40,831 bases of DNA from a virus. The position numbers and the translations under genes are program-made. The stretch lies in IMG/VR virus record IMGVR_UViG_3300034682_000410, positions 1 through 40,831 of that record; one strand, 5' to 3'. Of this stretch, positions 1 to 6,999 are shown piece after piece (position 1 is the first letter of the stretch; each line of letters opens with the position of its first letter). The notes below the pieces were generated by a model. The model was not told where the DNA came from, did no database searches, and was given only the letters and a program-made list of their open reading frames with translations.

Positions 1-1050
1 TCAGTAATTTGCAGCATTCTTTCTGCTCCTTAACGCTTCAATCTCATTTTCCTGTGCCAAAAACGTGACAGACCCAACGAATTTGTTCAAATGTTCGGCG
101 CTGAGGTGGGCGTACTTTTTCACCATTTCCAGCGTTTCCCATCCGCCCATTTCTTTTAGCATCATCAGAGGTGTTCCATTCTGCACGTGCCAGCTTGCCC
201 AGGTGTGTCGCAAATCGTGAAACCTGAAATCAGTAAGATTTGCCCGGGTAGTTGCCTGCTCAAAATCCTTCCTGTCGATGTCGCTGAGTTTTTCAGCGTT
301 TACAGAGAAAACAAAATCGCACGTCTTTTCGCACTCACGTAAAATGCTGATTGCCTCATCGTTCAGCGGTAATGCACGGGCGCGTCCTGATTTCGCATTT
401 TCCGCTGTGACAACTGCATTCCTGTTTTCGATGTCCACATTTTCCCATGTCAGTGACAGAATCTCTCCTCGCCGCGCTCCGGTAAGCAAGGCGAAGGAGA
501 CGATTCGCCTCATGATATCTGTAGATAGTCCATCAATAAGCTCTCTCGCCTGCCACTTTCTTATCCAGCGCACACGCACTTTTGGCTCCCTTAGTGAGGG
601 TACATATGGTCTGTGCTCTATCCAGCCATGCTTAAATGCCAGAGATAGCGCCCGCACTATAAAAGCCCTGTACCGGTTAACCGTTCCATTAGCCAGCGGC
701 TTGCGTGATTTGTGAAGCGAGTGAGTAGGCATCATCCTTGCTATCTCATCACCCTTAATAGAAGAAAGCGTTCGCCCTTTGAAAACAGATAGCCAGTATT
801 TTGCGTACCCCTTCTTAGTTTCGTAGAGCGCCTGGTCCTCTGCATCCTTCATCGCCAGGAGAATAATGTCGCTAAATGAACGCTCCGGCTTCTTCTCAAG
901 CTTCGTTATATCCCATAATTCATGCTTTATCTTGTCGTGGTATTGCTGCGCTTTCTTCTTGTCTTCGGTGCCAGCAGAGCGTCTAATTCGCGATCCGTCT
1001 GGAGCCGAGATATCAACCCAGTAGTTTTTCCCTCTTTTGTAGATCGGCAT
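1..1050 (-). CDS. int: Tyrosine-recombinase integrase
   Basis: A 349-residue site-specific recombinase that would join attP to the host attB and, with Xis, excise the prophage. The N-terminal 60 residues look like an arm-binding domain, followed by a core-binding domain at about 60-160. The catalytic set is visible: Arg193 in the TGARRGE motif, Lys220, His278 and Arg281 in HDLRH, Trp304 in the His/Trp position, and the nucleophile Tyr313 in KKYAH. The length is normal for lambdoid integrases and all key residues are present, so it should be active. The stop codon is the first triplet of the window, so attP, expected just beyond int in P22-like phages, is not included. The 5' end overlaps the xis-like gene by 124 bases, a common lambdoid arrangement that links their expression. 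Confidence 0.96.
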   Translation of the reverse strand: MPIYKRGKNYWVDISAPDGSRIRRSAGTEDKKKAQQYHDKIKHELWDITKLEKKPERSFSDIILLAMKDAEDQALYETKKGYAKYWLSVFKGRTLSSIKGDEIARMMPTHSLHKSRKPLANGTVNRYRAFIVRALSLAFKHGWIEHRPYVPSLREPKVRVRWIRKWQARELIDGLSTDIMRRIVSFALLTGARRGEILSLTWENVDIENRNAVVTAENAKSGRARALPLNDEAISILRECEKTCDFVFSVNAEKLSDIDRKDFEQATTRANLTDFRFHDLRHTWASWHVQNGTPLMMLKEMGGWETLEMVKKYAHLSAEHLNKFVGSVTFLAQENEIEALRSRKNAANY

Positions 1051-1247
1051 TCTGTATACTCCTTACCGACCACAGCCAGCCGGATGACATTGTTAGGTGT
1101 ACGAGAAAAATTTGCCACGCTTTCTTCATTAGCTCGCCACGCTCCGCCTACTTTGAACATGTTGTAGCGGGTCGGGTCTCGGTAAATAGTGGAAGTGGAG
1201 ATTTGCAATCGCGCTGCCAGTTCAGGCACTTTCATCAACTTTTCCAT
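927..1247 (-). CDS. xis: Excisionase-like small DNA-binding protein
   Basis: A 106-residue basic protein directly upstream of int and overlapping it by 124 bases. Residues 1-45 form a winged-helix or MerR/AlpA-like DNA-binding unit (MKVPELAARLQIS, then STIYRDPTRYNM, then VGGAWR), the usual excisionase design in which a helix-turn-helix is followed by a small beta wing. The C-terminal half is rich in Arg and Lys and corresponds to the overlap with int. A good ribosome binding site (GGAGA) precedes the ATG. It would bend DNA at the attachment arm and direct integrase toward excision. The sequence is not P22 Xis as I remember it, so the assignment rests on the fold motif and position. Confidence 0.75.
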   Translation of the reverse strand: MEKLMKVPELAARLQISTSTIYRDPTRYNMFKVGGAWRANEESVANFSRTPNNVIRLAVVGKEYTECRSTKEGKTTGLISRLQTDRELDALLAPKTRRKRSNTTTR

Positions 1248-1264
1248 TGGTTATCTCCAGGCAA

Positions 1265-1288
1265 TAAAAAACCGCCCTGCAGGCGGTT
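1265..1288 (-). terminator. Rho-independent terminator upstream of xis
   Basis: Read leftward, a 7-bp stem AACCGCC/GGCGGTT closes a 5-nt loop and is followed by a run of U residues. It lies between the last accessory gene and xis-int, so PL transcripts would reach int only if antiterminated by N. Confidence 0.8.
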
Positions 1289-1308
1289 ATGTTGATGCGG
1301 TGGTTGGG

Positions 1309-1875
1309 TTATTCGATACGGACGCCGGGGATTTTACCGGCTGCGATGGCGTCGTAAATATCCGCTCCGCATTTATATGGAAGCGCATAACTGGCAATGG
1401 CTTCAATCGCCTCATCGCGCTTCTTATCGGCTTCTGATTTTTCAGGCATTAGGCTATCAGGAACAAGACATACAGCCATTCCTCCGCCGTTCTTATCCCA
1501 ATAGCAAACGGCCACCTCATTACCATCTGATGTCTTTTTATGTGCCACAACCTCCATCTCAGTTCCTTCCGGAGGGACTATTTCCTTATCATAGTCAAAG
1601 CATGGGTTTAGAAAGAAAACTACACGCTGACCAATTGGAGGCATTCCCGCTCCATCCCATTCAACCTTCTGCGAAGCTGCGAGTGCGGATTCGTATTGTT
1701 CTTTGGTTACACTCCCTTCCGTTGTAGAATGGAAATATAGTTCGCGACCCGCAGTGCAACCTTTAGTTTTGTATGCCCAAACTGCTCCGTATCCATTGGT
1801 AGACACAACGTCATACCCCTCAGGCCACCCGCCACGCTTCGGTAATTCCTGCACCAGTAAATCAATAAGTTTCAT
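1309..1875 (-). CDS. Hypothetical early protein, 188 aa
   Basis: Unknown function. The ORF opens at 1914, but the ATG at 1875 has the better ribosome site: GGAGG five bases upstream, within GGAGGATATGATG. The product begins MKLIDLLVQELPKRGGWPEG, an opening I recognise from many enterobacterial phage accessory proteins. The middle holds a beta-rich segment with VEWDGAGMPPIGQRV and CYWDKNGGGMAV, and the C-terminal 45 residues are charged and helical. There is no signal peptide or membrane segment, so it is probably cytosolic. It is the last gene of the left operon before the terminator that precedes xis. Proteins of this kind are usually dispensable accessory factors, which is an inference from position only. 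Confidence 0.75.
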   Translation of the reverse strand: MKLIDLLVQELPKRGGWPEGYDVVSTNGYGAVWAYKTKGCTAGRELYFHSTTEGSVTKEQYESALAASQKVEWDGAGMPPIGQRVVFFLNPCFDYDKEIVPPEGTEMEVVAHKKTSDGNEVAVCYWDKNGGGMAVCLVPDSLMPEKSEADKKRDEAIEAIASYALPYKCGADIYDAIAAGKIPGVRIE

Positions 1876-1887
1876 CATATCCTCCAT

Positions 1888-1910
1888 AAAACAAAACCCG
1901 CCTAAGCGAG
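1888..1910 (-). terminator. Weak leftward terminator
   Basis: Read leftward, CTCGC/GCGGG (one G-U pair) closes a 4-nt loop and is followed by TTTTGTTTT. It lies between a 30-codon ORF and the 188-residue gene and is another stop that N would have to override. Confidence 0.55.
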
Positions 1911-2003
1911 TCATTTAAACCACATAGTCATCATCTGGTTGTCAGCTATAGCTGCAATAATCCACAGCACTGCCAGCACAGCAGTAACGGGCCACGGCGG
2001 CAT
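1911..2003 (-). CDS. Small single-TM protein, 30 aa
   Basis: A 30-codon ORF with GGAG six bases before its ATG. The product has one hydrophobic segment, roughly residues 6-20 (VTAVLAVLWIIAAIA), and a short polar tail, so it would be a tiny inner-membrane protein. Its stop overlaps an upstream ATG (1914) of the next ORF in an ATGA junction, typical of genuine lambdoid early genes. Function unknown. Its shortness makes chance possible, but the ribosome site, hydrophobic segment and junction together favour a real gene. Confidence 0.5.
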   Translation of the reverse strand: MPPWPVTAVLAVLWIIAAIADNQMMTMWFK

Positions 2004-2013
2004 GATTAGCTCC

Positions 2014-2040
2014 AATAAAAAGCCCCGCTATTGCGAGGCT
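2014..2040 (-). terminator. Leftward terminator
   Basis: Read leftward, AGCCTCGC and GCGGGGCT form an imperfect stem around a 4-nt loop, followed by TTTTTATT. It lies downstream of the 87-residue gene at 2076-2339. Confidence 0.7.
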
Positions 2041-2075
2041 GTCAGGGTTTGCGCATACGGCGCTGTTTGAGTTTG

Positions 2076-2339
2076 CTAGGCATCGCGCTTCTCCAACTTC
2101 CAGACAGCTTGGCCAATGCGGCTATAGTGTATGTCCTTGGTTACATCACCATCCCTGACCATATCTATTAACACCTTACGAAGCTCGTCAGACGTCCATA
2201 CATCATCCGGGTAAGCTTTCTCCATCGCGAGGCGCAGATTCCATGTAGCCATCCTGAACGGGTATCTTGCGCCGAGAGTTTTTTCCTCAAGCGCTGCACG
2301 AGCTTGCATCACATGCAAAACTTTTTCCTTGATATCCAC
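2076..2339 (-). CDS. Hypothetical protein, 87 aa
   Basis: A small, soluble, mainly helical protein of unknown function (MDIKEKVLHVMQARAALEEK). The C-terminal half, with WTSDELRKVLIDMVRDGDV and RIGQAVWKLEK, has the look of a small winged-helix domain, which would fit DNA binding, but I cannot name the family. It follows a 2-TM protein gene with one base between them and is followed by a terminator. Confidence 0.7.
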   Translation of the reverse strand: MDIKEKVLHVMQARAALEEKTLGARYPFRMATWNLRLAMEKAYPDDVWTSDELRKVLIDMVRDGDVTKDIHYSRIGQAVWKLEKRDA

Positions 2340-2340
2340 C

Positions 2341-2544
2341 TCACACCCCCTTCTCAGAGAAGAAAATATCCTTCAACTTAAACATTTCGCGTACCGCTAT
2401 GGATGCAGATATACCTGCCGCGAAACCCGTCCAGTTATAGCCACTATCTATTGTCAGCCACACGCACAGAACGGAACTTATGCCAGGCCAGAAAATTACA
2501 TAGACAATTAACGCGGCCCATTTTGGCAGAGTGATAAGAGTCAT
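2341..2544 (-). CDS. Small 2-TM membrane protein, 67 aa
   Basis: Hydrophobic segments are visible at about residues 8-29 (KWAALIVYVIFWPGISSVLCVW) and 38-52 (TGFAAGISASIAV), followed by a charged C-terminal tail (REMFKLKDIFFSEKGV). This predicts an inner-membrane hairpin. Function unknown. It lies in the accessory part of the PL operon, where lambdoid phages often carry small exclusion or host-modifying membrane proteins; that role is only a possibility. The initiation region is unremarkable. Confidence 0.65.
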   Translation of the reverse strand: MTLITLPKWAALIVYVIFWPGISSVLCVWLTIDSGYNWTGFAAGISASIAVREMFKLKDIFFSEKGV

Positions 2545-2548
2545 GGCG

Positions 2549-2782
2549 TCACACCCCGCTCACTTTGGCTTTACGAATGGCGTCAGCAACAATGCGCTCT
2601 GCGCTGAAATCAACGATACTCTCTACAGGCTCGCAATTGTCTAAAATAAAATCACATATTATTTTGCAGCGCTGGTAATCAGATAAAAAATAATCACCAA
2701 TGCTCTCGGCTACCCATATGAAACCTTCGATAATTACATCCTTTCCTTCATGCCTTATTGTGCCAAATTTTTTGATTTTCAT
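2549..2782 (-). CDS. Hypothetical protein, 77 aa
   Basis: I place the start at the ATG at 2782 (MKIKKFGTIRHEG) because it overlaps the upstream stop in an ATGA junction and has a GAAGGTGAA ribosome site. The open frame extends further upstream. The product is small and acidic, with a beta-type N-terminus and a helical C-terminus (FSAERIVADAIRKAKVSGV). No family recognised. Coupling to the DUF551-like gene suggests they are expressed together. Confidence 0.65.
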   Translation of the reverse strand: MKIKKFGTIRHEGKDVIIEGFIWVAESIGDYFLSDYQRCKIICDFILDNCEPVESIVDFSAERIVADAIRKAKVSGV

Positions 2783-3141
2783 GGCTTCACCTTCGGCGCT
2801 ACTGGCAGAGGTTGCCAGTGGGTTATATTGTGCGCACCTTTCACGCCACACACCCAATCAGAAACAATTTCTTTATTTGGCGGGTTTTTATCAAATTTCA
2901 TGTAGCGAGCCACTGCATGCTCAAGAGGACCACCAGGGCGCCCAAACTCATACAGGACTAAGTATTTCCCATAAGCCGGCAACCGCTCGCTTACCGGAAT
3001 CCAGCCGTCAGGTGCTTTCGGCGCTGCGGTAAGCATTGCTGCGTATATGCGCTTGATGGTTTCATGATCGCATTTTCCAACGGCCTCCCTCCATGCATTG
3101 GAAATCATCTCTTCCGTTGGCTCCACTGGCACTAATTTCAA
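2779..3141 (-). CDS. DUF551-type phage accessory protein, 120 aa
   Basis: Residues about 45-113 hold the signature of DUF551 proteins: PDGWIPVSERLP near the start and ITHWQPLP at the end, separated by a beta-rich segment. The first 40 residues are a separate helical piece (VEPTEEMISNAWREA) often found in front of this domain in modular phage proteins. Such proteins are common in lambdoid PL operons and have no established function. The ribosome site is good (AAGAGGAG upstream of the ATG). Confidence 0.8.
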   Translation of the reverse strand: MKLVPVEPTEEMISNAWREAVGKCDHETIKRIYAAMLTAAPKAPDGWIPVSERLPAYGKYLVLYEFGRPGGPLEHAVARYMKFDKNPPNKEIVSDWVCGVKGAHNITHWQPLPVAPKVKP

Positions 3142-3153
3142 TGTTTGCTCCTC

Positions 3154-3243
3154 TTAATCGTCAAGGTCAACAGGCGAGTCACAGTGTGGACAGTATCCAT
3201 CGCACTCAGAGTGCTGTGTGTATGTAAAATACTTACCACATGA
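3154..3243 (-). other. Zinc-ribbon tail separated by an amber codon
   Basis: Directly after the TAG stop of the Lar-like gene the same frame stays open for 29 more codons and ends at TAA. It encodes CGKYF followed by HSECDGYCPHC. With the Cys just before the stop (ENC), the Cys pairs read as a typical zinc ribbon. No ATG, GTG or TTG lies between the TAG and the first Cys pair, so this piece has no start of its own. It is either the lost C-terminus of the Lar-like protein or is reached by amber suppression. Confidence 0.5.
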
Positions 3244-3750
3244 CTAGCAGTTTTCACCACTTTCCAACTTACTACTCGTCATTACAGGTTGCGATGAATT
3301 ACCACCCGCGGCCTTATGCCGAAACTCCAGCAACTCACGATACGCATTGGAAACCGGGTTATCACCATGAGCCATGCCCATAAGTTCATCATCCGTGAAT
3401 GAATTAGGCAGCAACTTGTAAGTCTGGCTTACAGGTTCATGTTGCGCTGAATTGCCGACAGTAGCATTACGCAACGCACGAACCACCGCAGAGTTACGAT
3501 TAATCGGCACCAGTTGTTCCGGGTATTCGTCGAGCACACGCAGAAAATCCTGAATGGCTTCTGAATTACCGGACTGGAGGGCGCGACGGTTCCATGATTC
3601 AATCGCCAACTCTTTGCTAACCCTTACCGGGCCAGTAGAGCTACATTCATCGCAGCAAACACAAAACTCTCCAGAACTTGTTTCTGCAAACTCGATACCA
3701 TCCTGTGTGGCACCACAAAAGGGGCACGGCAACAACGTTTCGTCTTTCAT
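3244..3750 (-). CDS. Lar-like zinc-ribbon protein with extra C-terminal domain
   Basis: Residues 1-58 match the Lar restriction-alleviation pattern: LLPCPFCG, then a Cys pair in VCCDEC, then SKELAIESWNRRA. Rac Lar modulates type I restriction in favour of unmodified phage DNA, so an anti-restriction role early in infection is plausible, though many Lar-type domains are untested. Lar proteins are usually 60-70 residues; this one has about 110 further residues, including a segment (FTDDELMGMAHGDN) of the kind seen in other modular phage accessory proteins. The frame ends at a TAG immediately followed by a zinc-ribbon coding segment, so the protein may be truncated. It overlaps the upstream gene by four bases. 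Confidence 0.72.
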   Translation of the reverse strand: MKDETLLPCPFCGATQDGIEFAETSSGEFCVCCDECSSTGPVRVSKELAIESWNRRALQSGNSEAIQDFLRVLDEYPEQLVPINRNSAVVRALRNATVGNSAQHEPVSQTYKLLPNSFTDDELMGMAHGDNPVSNAYRELLEFRHKAAGGNSSQPVMTSSKLESGENC

Positions 3751-4469
3751 GATTTTCCCCCGTTGAGCATGGCGGCTTGGACAGCTTTATCAAGCGCTCG
3801 CCAGTCATCCCATACGCCACCAGTCCCTATGGTTTTACGTGAAGGTGTTACGCAGCATATAAACTCGCTACTGGTTCCCTTGTTTGCGATATATTCCTTA
3901 ATCAGCCTCTGGCAAATAGTTAAGACATCATCCGGCACCGCAGGGACTGACTCATTATTGCTGACGATGCAATCAGGAATTACCGCCAGCGCCTGAATGA
4001 CTCGCGGGCATTTATGGTTAGTGCTAGGGCCAGGCATTTTTTCCGTCAGCCTCCAGCTGGTACTACCACCATAATTCCACCGGTAAGCCACAGGCACCGC
4101 AGGGACTGGCGCGGGGTGGGCGTAGAGTGGCACAACTACAGGATCAAGATTTTCATCAGCAACCCACTTAAGCGAGCCATCAGGCTGAGTCTCATACCTG
4201 CCACCCTTACCGTATGCCTCGGCTTTTTCTCGCGTGGCAAATGTCGTGTTTGTGTTGATGCTGCTGTTTAATACGCCATCCATATTTTTGAAAATAAGTG
4301 AGTACGCCACCGGCTCTTGCTCATGCGCCGCCAGGAGGGCGCGGAGACCATCGGCGGCAAACAGCAGGGTTTGTGCGCCACTTACATTTGTCCATTTCAA
4401 ATTCGTGGCAAAATGCTCAAGTTGCTCGATAGTCTTCACCAAGCGTTCTTTCGGTAATTGTGCTGTCAT
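3747..4469 (-). CDS. Modular accessory protein, 240 aa
   Basis: The ORF opens at 4547, but the ATG at 4469 is preceded by GGAGG (GGAGGCCGTATG) and gives the typical opening MTAQLPKERLVKTIEQLEHF. A helical N-terminal module (1-60, ending GLRALLAAHEQEPVAY) is followed by linkers with the repeated PAVP and VPLYAHPAPVP patterns that join modules in many enterobacterial phage proteins. A final module is at about 170-240 (ICQRLIKEYI, WDDWRALDKAVQAAM). Function unknown. The module-plus-Pro-linker design suggests repeated domain shuffling. It overlaps the Lar-like gene by four bases. Confidence 0.75.
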   Translation of the reverse strand: MTAQLPKERLVKTIEQLEHFATNLKWTNVSGAQTLLFAADGLRALLAAHEQEPVAYSLIFKNMDGVLNSSINTNTTFATREKAEAYGKGGRYETQPDGSLKWVADENLDPVVVPLYAHPAPVPAVPVAYRWNYGGSTSWRLTEKMPGPSTNHKCPRVIQALAVIPDCIVSNNESVPAVPDDVLTICQRLIKEYIANKGTSSEFICCVTPSRKTIGTGGVWDDWRALDKAVQAAMLNGGKS

Positions 4470-4477
4470 ACGGCCTC

Positions 4478-4786
4478 CTAATCCCATTGCAGAACTGATG
4501 CGAAATAAGCACCACGACAAGGCGTGTCTCGTGGATGATGCCAACATGAATAGCCTTGCTGGCCCCTAATAGGACTTGTTTTGTACCAGCACTGGTAGTA
4601 GCGTGCGCTGGATGCAAAATCCTCAGCGCCGTCTGAGTCGATTACGTTTTGAACCACCGATGCTTGAATTATTGAAGCTTCGTCGTAGTCTCCACGCATC
4701 ACCAAAAACCTCGCCTCATCTGAGCAAAGGTAATCGCAAACTCCGTCATTTTTCCCTTTGCTCGCAGGCTTGATTAAATCGACCAT
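4478..4786 (-). CDS. Hypothetical protein, 102 aa
   Basis: A soluble protein with a charged N-terminal half (DGVCDYLCSDEARFLVMRGD) and an unusually Cys-, Trp- and Tyr-rich C-terminal half (YYQCWYKTS, SCWHHPRDTPC), which might bind a metal. No family recognised. Its stop lies nine bases before the next start, and the ribosome site of that gene overlaps its end, so translation is probably coupled. Confidence 0.65.
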   Translation of the reverse strand: MVDLIKPASKGKNDGVCDYLCSDEARFLVMRGDYDEASIIQASVVQNVIDSDGAEDFASSARYYQCWYKTSPIRGQQGYSCWHHPRDTPCRGAYFASVLQWD

Positions 4787-4787
4787 A

Positions 4788-5072
4788 TTACTTCCCCACG
4801 TCTAAAGTGATGCCAGTTAATAACGCATGAGCTTTTCTAGCTGTTTCGATATCAAGTAACGTCGCTTCGCCTTTTGTAATCGTGCAATCGATGCGATATA
4901 CACAATCTTCAAGAGCGCCAGCAAGCTCCGCAATCAGCGCCTTATCAGCATCCCGTTCTGCCAGCAGGGAGAGGATTAGCTTAGTGTCGACAACCATTGT
5001 GGGTTTAAAATTATCAGCGGATTTATCAGCATCCGCTTTGAGTGTATGAATCTGTTCGCAGTTAATGGTCAT
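4788..5072 (-). CDS. Ea22-like accessory protein, 94 aa
   Basis: The start at 5072 (MTINCEQIHTLKADAD) places the gene ten bases inside the end of the previous one. The central helix LLAERDADKALIAELAGALE is the pattern seen in the Ea22/Ead-type early proteins of lambdoid phages. The C-terminal part (DIETARKAHALLTG) is also helical. Function unknown; probably a cytosolic coiled-coil protein. Confidence 0.68.
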   Translation of the reverse strand: MTINCEQIHTLKADADKSADNFKPTMVVDTKLILSLLAERDADKALIAELAGALEDCVYRIDCTITKGEATLLDIETARKAHALLTGITLDVGK

Positions 5073-5304
5073 TTCTACGCTCCTGCAACTTATCAATTTG
5101 GCCTTGCAGCCATTCGATGGCGTATTTTGTGGCCCCATCCTTTGACGCGAACCCTTCACCAATCATGAAACTATGCCTGGCCTTGGTGCCGTATTTGTTC
5201 ACTTCGTCGAAAATACTGGACCCATCAAGTCGAACCTGAATGTCACCACCACATGTTTGGCAGACATCTAAATCCTGAACCCAGTCTTTAAATTCTTCAC
5301 TCAT
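5062..5304 (-). CDS. Hypothetical protein with a CxxC pair, 80 aa
   Basis: The product has one Cys pair (DVCQTCGGD) in an acidic N-terminal segment, then a beta-like middle (ARHSFMIGEGFASKDGATKY) and a helical, charged end (IEWLQGQIDKLQERRNDH). A single Cys pair could sit at a dimeric metal site, which is speculative. Its start overlaps the upstream stop by four bases (ATGA) and its end overlaps the next start. Confidence 0.68.
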   Translation of the reverse strand: MSEEFKDWVQDLDVCQTCGGDIQVRLDGSSIFDEVNKYGTKARHSFMIGEGFASKDGATKYAIEWLQGQIDKLQERRNDH

Positions 5305-5597
5305 GACTGCGCTCCTTTGCTCTCGACAGTCTCTAGGCCAATCAGTTCTGCAATCTGCGCCAGCGTGTTGCTGTTTACGCCTTTACCATTGCCAACTGGT
5401 TTGTCCATGTAGTCGAAAGATACCAGGCGACCATCATCAAGAACGCCGATATTGAAATCGTCACACTCAGCCAGTTCAAACCCGTGAGAGATTGCGTCAT
5501 CGCGGTTATCAAAATTGATTAAGTCAGACGTGTATTCGATGCCGCATCCGCCATCGTTACACCATGCGTACTGCTGAATTACGATGAACTTACGCAT
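5301..5597 (-). CDS. Hypothetical protein, 98 aa
   Basis: I use the ATG at 5597 (MRKFIVIQQYAWCND), which lies within the last codons of the upstream Ea22-like gene; the frame extends further upstream. The protein is acidic and mixed alpha/beta, with FDNRDDAISHGFELAE followed by DDFNIGVLDDGRLVSFDY. The C-terminal helix (NTLAQIAELIGLETVESKG) resembles ends of Ea22-type proteins. No function known. Confidence 0.65.
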   Translation of the reverse strand: MRKFIVIQQYAWCNDGGCGIEYTSDLINFDNRDDAISHGFELAECDDFNIGVLDDGRLVSFDYMDKPVGNGKGVNSNTLAQIAELIGLETVESKGAQS

Positions 5598-6051
5598 GGT
5601 TAGCTCCTTTGCTCTCGCGAAGCTGGCGGGCGAATACCGGCATGCCGTCTTTGATATGTGGGTCGCCATTCACGTCAATAAGTACGGAGTCACCGCGCCG
5701 GCGAATAAATCCGAATGGCTCATCGTCAAAAGTGGATTCAAACCCTTCCGCTCTCAGTGAGGCGCGGGCGGCGTCGGTGGCTGGGGTTTTTACTGACGTA
5801 ATGAGAGGTTCATTGAGGTAAATAACTCCCTTATTTTTAGGATTTAAAATCGCGTCAATTGCTGATTTATGAGCACCTTTAAGCTCGACATTCTCCACCA
5901 CCAACGCGTCGCGCTGCTCAGTCACTGCTACCAGCTCGCGCAGACAGGCAAGTTCAAACTCACTGCTCAGGCTCAGACCACCAACAACTTTTCCTGCACT
6001 TTCCAGATCAGCTATGCGTTTCTGGACGCTTTCCATCGTTACCTGTTTCAT
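5590..6051 (-). CDS. Ea22-like early protein, 153 aa
   Basis: The N-terminal 60 residues form the coiled segment typical of the Ead/Ea22 family (FELACLRELVAVTEQRDAL), followed by a helical linker and a conserved-looking end (PVFARQLRESKGA). Lambda ea22 lies in the equivalent leftward region and has no essential role. The ATG overlaps the stop of a 57-codon ORF upstream (ATGA) and has a GGAG ribosome site. Confidence 0.75.
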   Translation of the reverse strand: MKQVTMESVQKRIADLESAGKVVGGLSLSSEFELACLRELVAVTEQRDALVVENVELKGAHKSAIDAILNPKNKGVIYLNEPLITSVKTPATDAARASLRAEGFESTFDDEPFGFIRRRGDSVLIDVNGDPHIKDGMPVFARQLRESKGANHA

Positions 6052-6221
6052 TTCTGCATCTCCTTTAATCGTGCAGTGAGGTATCTGTTATTAGCAAGTC
6101 TATGCTCGTTATCGAATGAGTTGCGGTTGAGTAATTCAGTGCGGGGAGGGAAGGGTTTGATGCGCTGACGAATGATTAAATCGCCCGGGGTTATGTCGGG
6201 ATTGTAAGCTTGGCTTCTCAT
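6048..6221 (-). CDS. Small basic protein, 57 aa
   Basis: A 57-codon ORF whose stop overlaps the ATG of the Ea22-like gene in an ATGA junction. The product is basic and Asn/Arg-rich (GDLIIRQRIKPFPPRTELL, then NEHRLANNRYLTARLKEMQK). No family recognised. The tight junction and the GGAG for the next gene at its 3' end support a real coding sequence. Confidence 0.6.
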   Translation of the reverse strand: MRSQAYNPDITPGDLIIRQRIKPFPPRTELLNRNSFDNEHRLANNRYLTARLKEMQK

Positions 6222-6233
6222 GATTTTTTCTCT

Positions 6234-6440
6234 CTAAATTCTGCGCAGGCTAATCCCCTCACGCTTTGCCATCTGGCGAAGAGATTCATATGTGCGGTTA
6301 ATTTGACGAGCGATTAATTTTGTGTGAATGGTTCCTGCGAGGCGCTTAACTTTGATGATTTCCGTTTGTGTCCATGGCCTTCCCTGGCTTATTTGGTTTG
6401 GTCGCATCGCATAAATTTCTTTATGCCTGTATGTCACCAT
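6234..6440 (-). CDS. Small helix-turn-helix protein, 68 aa
   Basis: I place the start at the ATG at 6440 (MVTYRHKEIYAMRP), 20 bases inside the preceding gene, with AGGA upstream; an ATG at 6407 is an alternative. The protein has the layout of a Myb/SANT-like or resolvase-type HTH: GRPWTQTEIIKVKRLAG, then KLIARQINRTYESLRQMAKR, then GISLRRI. It should bind DNA. It follows the exonuclease/annealing-type pair by overlap and is probably translated with it. The protein at 18858-19088 has the same general layout. Confidence 0.7.
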   Translation of the reverse strand: MVTYRHKEIYAMRPNQISQGRPWTQTEIIKVKRLAGTIHTKLIARQINRTYESLRQMAKREGISLRRI

Positions 6441-6999
6441 TAAGTTCCTTTTTCCTGATTCCATAAACGCTGTCGAGTTTGGATTTAAGCTCGGAATCAC
6501 CACCAATGGCGCTTGATGCTCGCGTATATGCTGCTTCAAGTTTTGGCAGGTCCATTGTCAGAGCATTTTCTGAAAACCATGAGAGAACAGTTTCGGGCGT
6601 TTGTGCCGGCTTAACGATAAGTTTGCGGACGCGATGTTCTTGTCGTTTGCCGCGAGACACTGACAGCATCATAGAAAAATCAGCTTCAACATCACTCATG
6701 GCGAAAATCTTGATACCGCCGACCGCTACGCCGCCAAAACGTACCGATGGGTCTCCAGTGATTGTCAGTGAGCGTCCAACCCATGAATGACCGTCAGCAC
6801 CCCAGCCACCAATAAGCACACGTCGCATTGATTTAGAAGGCTTATACGGTCGTCCTTCATACCCCTCCAGATCGATAAACACTGGCTGCTCTGAATTACC
6901 AGCCCGGACAGCTTTGATGACAGCTGTAATGGGTTGACTTTGAACATCCTCAAAATTGAGTTGATCGGACTTTGGAATGATTGTGCGTGAAAGGTCCAT
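6421..6999 (-). CDS. Candidate annealing or ssDNA-binding partner of the exonuclease, 192 aa
   Basis: The product ([15 protein letters not shown]...) belongs to a family I have seen in many phages without a firm function. A beta-rich core at residues 24-110 contains GNSEQPV, GRPYKPSKSMRRVL, GWVG-type loops and GDPSVRFGGVAVGG, then a basic region (SRGKRQEHRVRKLIVKP) and a helical tail (160-192). It is not RecT, Red-beta or Erf as I know them. Its ATG shares one base with the stop of the RecE-like exonuclease, and gam lies upstream: in lambda the gam-bet-exo set occupies this place. The context therefore suggests a single-strand annealing or ssDNA-binding role in recombination, which is inference. 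An exonuclease accessory subunit or host-nuclease modulator is an alternative. Confidence 0.6.
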   Translation of the reverse strand: MDLSRTIIPKSDQLNFEDVQSQPITAVIKAVRAGNSEQPVFIDLEGYEGRPYKPSKSMRRVLIGGWGADGHSWVGRSLTITGDPSVRFGGVAVGGIKIFAMSDVEADFSMMLSVSRGKRQEHRVRKLIVKPAQTPETVLSWFSENALTMDLPKLEAAYTRASSAIGGDSELKSKLDSVYGIRKKELNGDIQA

